NCBI GenBank assembly: GCA_020849205.1
Contig: JADLGS010000048.1
Location: 1-5,704 of the forward strand
Source: Candidatus Falkowiibacteriota bacterium
GTDB taxonomy: Bacteria > Patescibacteriota > Patescibacteriia > CAIXNZ01 > JADLGS01
Direction: 5' to 3'
DNA: 5,704 nt
Made by a program: the position numbers and the translations under genes. Under the pieces are notes generated by a model. The model was given only the letters and a program-made list of their open reading frames with translations, ran no database searches and was not told where the DNA came from. Each line of letters starts with the position of its first letter. Position 1 is the first letter of the stretch. Below, piece after piece: positions 1-5,095 of this stretch.

Positions 1-4
1 AGCA

Positions 5-553
5 GTGAAGAATGAAGATGTAACGCTTGAGCAATTATTTGATGAAATTTTTACCAAAGAAGAAAAAGATGATGAAGTGACTCTTGATGATCTATTTGAA
101 GATTTGGATGATGTGAAGACAGGTAGTGACGAAGAGGTGGCGGTTACCCCAATTAATCTTGATGAACTCTTCGCGCAACTTGATACTATCGATCCACAAC
201 CGGTAACCCCTGCATACACATCAATTCTCACACCAACACAACCAAAAGATGATGAGTTGGAAAAGGAAGGTGAGGAGGAGTTGCTTGTCGCTCAAGAAGA
301 GCATGAAGCGGATGTATTCGCTGGTTTACGAAAATTTGCCCTCTCTGTCGGTGTTGCGATCGTGGCTCTTGCGATCGGATTTACATGGCTCAAAGTTACT
401 CAAGCATCATATTCACAAAAGAAAGCTGCGCAAGATGCATTGATTCCACTCGAACTTCAAGCTCAGTGGCAACAAATTCGCAATGAAGCGATTGACCGTC
501 AAAATGATATACAAAATCTGATTTCAGATGCCAAGCAAGAATTAGCTCAATAA
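5..553 (+). CDS. Acidic single-pass membrane protein with three repeated Leu/Phe motifs, function unknown
   Basis: I do not recognise a family. The frame is open to the left edge, so the GTG at 5 is only the first visible start and the true start may lie outside the window. As read it has 182 residues and no cysteine. Residues 1-105 are strongly acidic and look disordered. They carry three copies of a short motif, [VI]-[TN]-L-[DE]-x-L-F followed by an amphipathic turn, at residues 6-12, 25-31 and 50-56, and then a Pro/Thr-rich stretch (64-80). One hydrophobic helix spans about 108-129, preceded by Arg-Lys. The tail (about 148-182) is rich in Gln, Glu and Lys and predicted to be helical or coiled coil. 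With no signal peptide, the acidic part is probably cytoplasmic and the tail outside. The stop lies 3 nt before the next gene, so the two are almost certainly co-transcribed. A docking platform for a cytoplasmic partner is a guess. Confidence 0.7.
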   Translation: MKNEDVTLEQLFDEIFTKEEKDDEVTLDDLFEDLDDVKTGSDEEVAVTPINLDELFAQLDTIDPQPVTPAYTSILTPTQPKDDELEKEGEEELLVAQEEHEADVFAGLRKFALSVGVAIVALAIGFTWLKVTQASYSQKKAAQDALIPLELQAQWQQIRNEAIDRQNDIQNLISDAKQELAQ

Positions 554-556
554 GAA

Positions 557-1678
557 ATGATGGTTGTCAAAAAAATAATACGAATACTATTTTTACTACT
601 TGCGCTGACATTGCTCCCGCAAGTAGTTTTTGCATCTGGTGATGAGGTAGAGGGGTATACAAAATTATTAATACCGATTCCTGTTTGTAATCAAGAGTTG
701 CTTACATCTGGTGGGATTTTTTGTGATGGACGCGGTTGGACAACTCACATGAAAGATATTCCTGCGCTTATTAATACTTATTTTACATTTGTAGTGACTG
801 CGGGGATTGTGATTTTTGCCTTTACGGCGATATTGTCAGGATTTCAGATGTTGATGTCGTCGCTCAATTTTATACAGGTAAAAAAAGTTACTACAAGACT
901 TAAGCAATCAGCGTCTGGCTTGATTGCGCTTATGTTTATCTGGGTGGTTTTGTATCAAATTAATCCAGCGCTCACTGATATCAAAATTTCTAAAATTGAG
1001 GAGGTGCAAAATATTGGATGTTGTCAACTTAAAGATCAAAAACAATATTATTGGATGAAAGATGTTGCCGATGGAGATGAGATTAAATATCAATGTGACG
1101 CAGGTGATGTGATTGTAGAAGAGAGTAAATGTAGTGCTATCGTTGAACCTTATACTGAAAGTGAAGAAGATATTCCAATGACGCCAACGCCTCTGCCAAC
1201 AATGTCAGTAATTGTTGGACCAAATATTGAAAATCCAGGTAATCACACAGCATCACTAGACAATATTAATTCAATTGTTAAAGCCGCGGCTACTACCTAT
1301 CAAGAGTCAATTACGTTACATGTGACTTCGGGATATCGTACGTGGGAAGAACAACAACGAAAAAAAGCAGAAAACTGTCCTCCTGGCGCTACAAAATCTT
1401 CACAATGTAATCCACCAACTGCAATCAATTATAGCTCACATAATAGCGGAACTGCTGTTGATCTTTGGGGTTTTCAAAATAATAAACAATGCATAATGCA
1501 AAAGCAATGTAACACCAATGATCCCGCTTCTGATCCTTGTCGTAAAAATAAGTGCCAAGCCGCGGTTATTCGAGCGATGCAGGCTCAAGGGTTTTGTAAT
1601 TTATCGAGTGAGGCGTGGCATTTTGAAAAGCCTCACAAGTCACCAGGTTGTAAAATAATGCCAGATTATAGTCAATAA
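557..1678 (+). CDS. Exported pilin-like membrane protein fused to an M15 (VanY-type) peptidoglycan peptidase
   Basis: Protein of 373 residues. Residues 1-26 form a signal peptide (KK..R, Leu-rich core, V-F-A before the predicted cut). Two hydrophobic helices follow, about 72-98 and 118-137, with a basic loop between them (K109, K110, R114, K116). By the positive-inside rule this puts both ends outside. The segment ending in INPALTDI resembles the TrbC/VirB2-like type IV secretion pilins of Patescibacteria. After a Cys-containing region (155-192) and a Pro/Thr linker (about 197-230) comes an M15 metallopeptidase domain: SGYR at 258-261, SxHxxGxAxD at 293-302 and EAWHF at 352-356. The expected zinc ligands are H295, D302 and H355, and the expected catalytic acid is E352, all present. 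The family cleaves D-Ala-containing peptidoglycan stem peptides, as carboxypeptidase or endopeptidase. The protein has 14 cysteines, all after the signal peptide, fitting disulfides outside the membrane. ATG at 560 is an alternative start. The M15 assignment is firm; the pilin-like assignment is moderate. Confidence 0.85.
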   Translation: MMVVKKIIRILFLLLALTLLPQVVFASGDEVEGYTKLLIPIPVCNQELLTSGGIFCDGRGWTTHMKDIPALINTYFTFVVTAGIVIFAFTAILSGFQMLMSSLNFIQVKKVTTRLKQSASGLIALMFIWVVLYQINPALTDIKISKIEEVQNIGCCQLKDQKQYYWMKDVADGDEIKYQCDAGDVIVEESKCSAIVEPYTESEEDIPMTPTPLPTMSVIVGPNIENPGNHTASLDNINSIVKAAATTYQESITLHVTSGYRTWEEQQRKKAENCPPGATKSSQCNPPTAINYSSHNSGTAVDLWGFQNNKQCIMQKQCNTNDPASDPCRKNKCQAAVIRAMQAQGFCNLSSEAWHFEKPHKSPGCKIMPDYSQ

Positions 1679-1708
1679 TTTGATTCAAAAGCTGTCCACA
1701 TTGACTAT
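1668..1708. repeat. 9-bp inverted repeat spanning the stop codon of the M15 gene
   Basis: ATAGTCAAT at 1668-1676 is matched perfectly by ATTGACTAT at 1700-1708, with 23 nt between. The left arm runs into the TAA stop of the upstream gene, and the right arm is followed by TGTTTT. It could be a weak, long-loop terminator for the upstream unit, or a dyad next to the gyrA promoter. Only two pairs are G-C and the T run is interrupted, so it is not a convincing intrinsic terminator. Confidence 0.35.
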
Positions 1709-1736
1709 TGTTTTAAGCGCGTAATCATGCGATAAT
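1708..1736 (+). promoter_or_regulatory. Probable sigma70-type extended -10 promoter for gyrA
   Basis: The -35 is TTGTTT (1708-1713), the spacer is exactly 17 nt, and the -10 is GATAAT (1731-1736) preceded by the extended -10 dinucleotide TG at 1728-1729. The expected start of transcription is near 1743, giving a leader of about 30 nt. A better-looking -35, TTGACT at 1701-1706, sits 24 nt from the same -10 and is too far away to be used with it. Confidence 0.5.
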
Positions 1737-1774
1737 TATAGGGGTAAATCCCTTATTTTTATTGTTTAAAGTGT

Positions 1775-4273
1775 ATGGCTCCAAAGCAAGATAATTTATT
1801 GATCCCAGATAATACTAAGATCGAAAATCGTGGTATCGTGGCGGAAATGCGTGATTCATATTTGGATTACGCGATGTCAGTCATCGTGCAACGCGCGCTT
1901 CCTGATGTGCGCGATGGACTTAAACCGGTTCATCGTAGAATTTTGTATGCAATGTGGAGCGTTGGTTTGCGCGCAGGGGCCAAGTTTAGAAAATCAGCAC
2001 CCATCGTTGGTGAGGTGCTTGGTAAGTATCACCCTCACGGCGACAGCTCAGTGTACGACTCAATGGTGCGTCTCGCGCAAGATTTTGCGATGCGCTATCC
2101 GTTGGTGTGGGGTCAAGGTAACTTTGGTTCGATTGACGGTGACTCAGCTGCTGCATATCGTTATACGGAAGCTAAGCTCAACAAGATTGCCGAAGAGATG
2201 TTGTATGATATTGAAAAACAAACGGTTGACTATAAACCAAATTTTGACGGAACACATCTTGAACCAACAGTACTCCCAGCAAAACTTCCTAACCTTCTTT
2301 TGAATGGAATGGTTGGTATTGCCGTAGGTATGGCAACGAGTATCGCCCCACACAATCTCAATGAGTTATGTGATGGAATCGAACACTTAATCGAAAACCC
2401 TGAAGCAGACGTTGATGATCTCATGAAGTTTGTGAAAGGACCAGATTTTCCAACGGGAGGATATATTTACAATGTTAATGACATTAAATCAGCTTACGCG
2501 ACAGGACGCGGTTCGATTGTGATGCGCGCAAAAGCTGAAATCGAAGAAGGAAAGGGTGGGCGAAATTTCATTATTGTAACTGAGATCCCATACCAAGTTA
2601 ACAAATCAGCTCTTATCGAAAAAATTGCGGAACTTGTGCGTGACAAAAAGATTACAGACATCAAGGATCTTCGCGATGAATCAAATAAAGACGGTATTCG
2701 CGTTGTAATCGAACTCAAAAAAGACGCGTATCCAAAAAAAGTCCTCAATCGTTTATACACGATGACGGATTTGCAAACAAGCTTTCATACCAACATGATT
2801 GCGCTTACTGATCGCGGACTTCAGCCTCGTTTGTTGACGCTCAAAGAGATTTTGGAAGAATACATCAAGCATCGCATCGAAGTGATTACACGCAGAACCG
2901 AGTTTGATCTTCAAAAAGCAAAAGATCGCGCGCACATTTTGGAGGGATTGAAATCTGCGCTCGACAAAATTGACGCGATTATTACTCTGATCCGCAAATC
3001 AAAAGACAAAGATGAGGCAAAGATTAATTTGATGAGCAAATTTAAGTTTAGTGAGTTGCAAGCGCAAGCAATTTTGGAAATGCGCCTTCAACAACTTGCT
3101 AATCTTGAACGTCAAAAGATCGAAGACGAACTCAAAGAAAAATTAGCGCTCATTAAGTCGCTCGAAGAGATTTTGAAATCAAAAGCAAAGAAACTTGGAA
3201 TCGTAAAAGCCGATCTCAAGGAGCTTAAAGAAAAATATGGCGACGAGCGTCGCACAGAAATTGTCGCGGGTGCTGTGGGAGAATTTTCTGCAAAAGATCT
3301 TATTCCAAATGAATCAGCTATCGTTATCGTGACGCAAGATGGTTACATCAAACGTCTCCCACCTGACACGTTTAAGATTCAAGGTCGTGGAGGTAAGGGT
3401 GTGGCGGGTATGACAACCAAAGAAGATGATCTCATTTCACACTTCTTTAGCGCCAATACGCATTCAAATCTTATGTTCTTCACAACTTCGGGCCGCGTCT
3501 TTACGCTTCCAGCCTATGAGATTCCACCGGCATCTCGTACTGCCAAAGGACAGGCGCTTGTTAACTTCTTGAATTTGGCGCCACACGAAAAAGTGTCATC
3601 TATTATCTCGCTTGATGACATGAAGAAGTTTAAGTTCTTGATGATGGTGACTCGAGAAGGAACGATCAAGAAAACTACGATTGAAGATTTTACCAACGTT
3701 CGCAAATCAGGTTTGATTGCGTTAAAACTTCACTCGGGAGACGTGCTTGAGTGGGTGAAGCCAACAACTGGCGCCGACGAAATTTCACTCGTGACTATGC
3801 ACGGTAACTCAATCCGTTTTAAAGAGGGTGATATTCGTCCAATGGGTCGCGCAGCGGCCGGTGTACGCGGTATTCGCCTCAAAGACAAGGATTCAGTTGT
3901 GGGAATGGACATTTTACCAAAAGGACAAAAAGACGCAGACTACGATCTCTTGGTGATTATGGAAAACGGATACGGTAAGCGCACAATTCTTGATGAATAT
4001 AAGGTGCAAAAGCGCGGTGGATCTGGTATCAAGACTGCTAATATCACAAGCAAGACAGGAAACATCGTTTGCGCTTATGTTGTTAACAACAAGGAGCCGG
4101 GTGACGGAATCATTATTTCGCAAAAAGGACAGGTGATTCGCCTCTCACTCAAGGAAGTTAATCAGCTTGGTAGAGCAACTCAAGGCGTGCGCGTCATGAA
4201 GTTCCGCATCGAAGATGACAAGGTGTCATCGCTGGCGCTCATGAGTGAACATGAAGATAAAATTGAATCATAA
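1775..4273 (+). CDS. gyrA: DNA gyrase subunit A
   Basis: Complete 832-residue breakage-reunion subunit of gyrase, which with GyrB introduces negative supercoils using ATP. In order: DGLKPVHRR (47-55) in the winged-helix/CAP region, [10 protein letters not shown] (86-95), [15 protein letters not shown] (113-127), then R129 and the DNA-cleaving tyrosine Y130 in YRYTE. The tower and a charged coiled coil run to about residue 490. The C-terminal beta-pinwheel begins near 505. Its GyrA box reads QGRGGKG (536-542), which separates it from ParC, although the usual basic second residue is Gly here. A second box-like QKRGGSG lies in a later blade (745-751). Residues S91 and D95, equivalent to E. coli S83 and D87, are the unmutated types. 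The C-terminus ends soon after the last blade, without the longer tail of the 875-residue E. coli protein. The ATG at 1775 sits just before the conserved N-terminus and is preceded by no Shine-Dalgarno sequence. gyrB is not adjacent. Confidence 0.98.
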   Translation: MAPKQDNLLIPDNTKIENRGIVAEMRDSYLDYAMSVIVQRALPDVRDGLKPVHRRILYAMWSVGLRAGAKFRKSAPIVGEVLGKYHPHGDSSVYDSMVRLAQDFAMRYPLVWGQGNFGSIDGDSAAAYRYTEAKLNKIAEEMLYDIEKQTVDYKPNFDGTHLEPTVLPAKLPNLLLNGMVGIAVGMATSIAPHNLNELCDGIEHLIENPEADVDDLMKFVKGPDFPTGGYIYNVNDIKSAYATGRGSIVMRAKAEIEEGKGGRNFIIVTEIPYQVNKSALIEKIAELVRDKKITDIKDLRDESNKDGIRVVIELKKDAYPKKVLNRLYTMTDLQTSFHTNMIALTDRGLQPRLLTLKEILEEYIKHRIEVITRRTEFDLQKAKDRAHILEGLKSALDKIDAIITLIRKSKDKDEAKINLMSKFKFSELQAQAILEMRLQQLANLERQKIEDELKEKLALIKSLEEILKSKAKKLGIVKADLKELKEKYGDERRTEIVAGAVGEFSAKDLIPNESAIVIVTQDGYIKRLPPDTFKIQGRGGKGVAGMTTKEDDLISHFFSANTHSNLMFFTTSGRVFTLPAYEIPPASRTAKGQALVNFLNLAPHEKVSSIISLDDMKKFKFLMMVTREGTIKKTTIEDFTNVRKSGLIALKLHSGDVLEWVKPTTGADEISLVTMHGNSIRFKEGDIRPMGRAAAGVRGIRLKDKDSVVGMDILPKGQKDADYDLLVIMENGYGKRTILDEYKVQKRGGSGIKTANITSKTGNIVCAYVVNNKEPGDGIIISQKGQVIRLSLKEVNQLGRATQGVRVMKFRIEDDKVSSLALMSEHEDKIES

Positions 4274-4277
4274 AATT

Positions 4278-4311
4278 AAAAAACCAGTCTTTCCTTAAAG
4301 ACTGGTTTTTT
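4278..4311 (+). terminator. Strong intrinsic terminator after gyrA
   Basis: The nine-pair core CCAGTCTTT / AAAGACTGG (4284-4292 and 4297-4305) closes a CCTT loop. It is extended by six A-T pairs (4278-4283 with 4306-4311), giving 15 perfect pairs, with T6 at the 3' side. It begins 4 nt after the gyrA stop. Because A6 precedes and T6 follows the core, it could also act on minus-strand transcripts. It separates gyrA from the rpmF-nusB-rnc unit. Confidence 0.93.
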
Positions 4312-4322
4312 ATTGGCTAATC

Positions 4323-4351
4323 TTTACAAAGTAGGTAGAATTATATATACT
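4323..4351 (+). promoter_or_regulatory. Sigma70-type promoter for the rpmF-nusB-rnc operon
   Basis: The -35 is TTTACA (4323-4328; 5 of 6 to consensus), the spacer is 17 nt, and the -10 is TATACT (4346-4351; 5 of 6). It starts 12 nt after the gyrA terminator. Transcription should begin near 4358, leaving a leader of about 30 nt before rpmF. Neighbouring TATATA words within 4342-4349 could shift the -10 by a few bases. Confidence 0.72.
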
Positions 4352-4357
4352 TCCTAC
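4331..4357. promoter_or_regulatory. Imperfect palindrome around the rpmF promoter -10, possible operator
   Basis: GTAGGTAG (4331-4338) and CTTCCTAC (4350-4357) are inverted copies matching at 7 of 8 positions, separated by 11 A/T bases. The dyad is centred at 4344, on the spacer/-10 boundary. The left arm lies upstream of the expected transcription start, so any role would be at the DNA level, such as binding of a dimeric regulator. No regulator is encoded nearby, so function is unproven. Confidence 0.3.
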
Positions 4358-4375
4358 AACTTACAACTTATAACT
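4355..4375 (+). repeat. Three tandem 7-nt repeats in the rpmF leader
   Basis: The heptad TACAACT occurs at 4355-4361 and 4362-4368 and as TATAACT at 4369-4375, followed by a partly related AACTACT. No G occurs from 4339 to 4382, so the leader RNA should be nearly unstructured. The array fills most of the predicted 5' untranslated region of bL32. Confidence 0.7.
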
Positions 4376-4388
4376 AACTACTGAAAAT

Positions 4389-4553
4389 ATGCCAGTACCA
4401 GCGAAACGCCGTGCGTCGAGTCAAAAACGTCGCCGCGCATCCCACTTCGCCCTCAAATCAAAGAACTTGATTAAGGTAGGTGGAAAAAATGTTCCTCACG
4501 CTTTCAAGAAAGCGGTGGATGCAAAAAAGAAGATCAAAACTCGTTCAAAATAA
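4389..4553 (+). CDS. rpmF: Large ribosomal subunit protein bL32, cysteine-free form
   Basis: A 54-residue, very basic protein. The N-terminus, MPVPAKRRASSQKRRRASHFALKSKNL, is the bL32 pattern: MxVPxxR, then an Arg/Lys-rich helix, a His, and LKxxNL. bL32 is a small structural protein of the 50S subunit that threads into rRNA near the exit-tunnel side. The usual form has four cysteines in two CxxC knuckles that bind zinc in the C-terminal half. Here that half (28-54) contains no cysteine and keeps only the Pro-His of the family's LPH motif (P36, H37), so this is a zinc-independent variant. It is the first gene after the promoter and lies 17 nt before nusB. No Shine-Dalgarno sequence precedes the ATG. 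Confidence 0.92.
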   Translation: MPVPAKRRASSQKRRRASHFALKSKNLIKVGGKNVPHAFKKAVDAKKKIKTRSK

Positions 4554-4570
4554 AAACATAACAGTTCCTT

Positions 4571-5011
4571 ATGTCAAACAGACATCTAGCTCGTACCATC
4601 GCAATGCAAACGCTTTTTGAGTGGGACTTCCACGGCAAAAAGAGCATTGATGACGCAAAAGAAAAACTTTCATACAACCTTTCTGATTTTTCACCAAAAT
4701 TTGAAAATGATGATCATTTTGTAGAAAGTACGGTAAACGGTGTTCTTGAGAACATTGCAGACATTGATTCATTGATTTCAAAGTACGCAACTGATTGGCC
4801 AATTGAGCAAATCACTATCGTTGATCGAAACATTTTGCGCGTTGGTACCTATGAACTCAAATACAATCCAGAAATACCTTCAAAAGTAGCGATCAACGAA
4901 GCAATCGAAATCGCAAAAAAGTTTGGAGGAGAGTCTTCGGGTAAGTTTGTGAATGGTGTTTTGGGCGCGATTTTTAAAGAACTTGCGCAACAAGGAATCG
5001 TAAAAGAATAA
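4571..5011 (+). CDS. nusB: Transcription antitermination factor NusB
   Basis: A 146-residue all-helical protein of normal family length. With NusE (S10) it binds boxA RNA in rRNA leaders and keeps RNA polymerase in an antiterminated state that also aids rRNA folding. Family signatures are the N-terminal NRHLAR (3-8, part of the RNA-binding basic patch), VDRNILR (84-90), and the conserved C-terminal block from VAINEA (106-111) through [17 protein letters not shown] (116-132). The ATG at 4571 places NRHLAR in the usual position. It lies 17 nt after rpmF, within one operon, and no ribosome-binding sequence is visible before it. The following gene is rnc, so antitermination and rRNA cleavage are encoded together. 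Confidence 0.97.
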   Translation: MSNRHLARTIAMQTLFEWDFHGKKSIDDAKEKLSYNLSDFSPKFENDDHFVESTVNGVLENIADIDSLISKYATDWPIEQITIVDRNILRVGTYELKYNPEIPSKVAINEAIEIAKKFGGESSGKFVNGVLGAIFKELAQQGIVKE

Positions 5012-5018
5012 TTCGTCC

Positions 5019-5074
5019 TAAGTATTTAGGTGACAGATTTCTCAAGTTTGAGAAATCTCTAACGTGAATACTTA
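5019..5074 (+). promoter_or_regulatory. Long imperfect hairpin in the nusB-rnc spacer, candidate RNase III processing site
   Basis: Arms 5019-5045 and 5048-5074 pair in perfect register with no bulge. There are ten basal pairs (5019-5028 with 5065-5074, one G-U), a central part with three mismatches (5029/5064, 5032/5061, 5034/5059) and three pairs, then eleven perfect apical pairs (AGATTTCTCAA, 5035-5045, with 5048-5058). In all, 24 of 27 positions pair. The GT tip means the last pairs open to form a real loop. There is no T run, so it is not a terminator. A helix of about two turns just before the RNase III gene resembles the self-cleaved leader of E. coli rnc. Function here is inferred. 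Confidence 0.6.
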
Positions 5075-5095
5075 CTTAACAATATAAGTAAGTGT
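5068..5095 (+). promoter_or_regulatory. Hairpin ending directly at the rnc start codon
   Basis: ACTTACTT (5070-5077) pairs perfectly with AAGTAAGT (5086-5093). It extends inward by A5078-T5085 and outward by T5069-G5094 (wobble) and A5068-T5095, for eleven pairs around a 6-nt loop. The 3' arm ends at the base before the ATG at 5096, so this fold would hide the initiation region. Its 5' arm shares 5068-5074 with the base of the longer upstream hairpin, so the two full structures cannot form together. Confidence 0.5.

Noticed and set aside
5..190. The LF motifs read as beta sliding-clamp binding sites (QLxLF type)
   Set aside because: The spacing is wrong: the protein has LxxLF, not QLxLF, and no Gln starts any copy. 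A membrane-tethered acidic tail is also an odd place for clamp motifs.
353..378. Direct repeat TTGCGATCG twice in the first gene
   Set aside because: It lies in the membrane-helix codons (Val/Ala/Ile-rich), where similar codons recur; no other copies or structure support a separate role.
1692..1700. CTGTCCACA, resembling a DnaA box, in the gyrA promoter region
   Set aside because: It matches TTATnCACA at only 7 of 9 positions, there is no second box or AT-rich unwinding stretch with it, and dnaA/dnaN are not in view. A single weak match is expected by chance.
1738..1754. Small GGG/CCC hairpin near the gyrA transcription start
   Set aside because: Only about four continuous pairs with a bulge beyond them; too weak to support as a regulator or terminator.
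2030..2059. Quinolone-resistance changes in gyrA
   Set aside because: S91 and D95, matching E. coli S83 and D87, are the unmutated residues.
2494..2760. Minus-strand open frame inside gyrA (and similar ones at 2144-2353, 3514-3705, 3914-4123)
   Set aside because: They are antisense to strongly conserved gyrA codons, encode no recognisable motif, and lie fully within a confident gene.
1775..4273. Topoisomerase IV subunit ParC instead of GyrA
   Set aside because: A GyrA box at 536-542 and a full-length pinwheel with the typical blade motifs favour GyrA; ParC lacks the box.
4355..4382. CRISPR or transposon-end origin for the heptad repeats
   Set aside because: Units are 7 nt with no spacers, no cas or transposase genes are nearby, and there are no terminal inverted repeats.
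5035..5058. The 11-bp hairpin after nusB as an intrinsic terminator
   Set aside because: It is followed by CTAACGTG, not a T run, and the gene after it is on the same strand with no strong promoter visible between. A leader or processing structure fits better.
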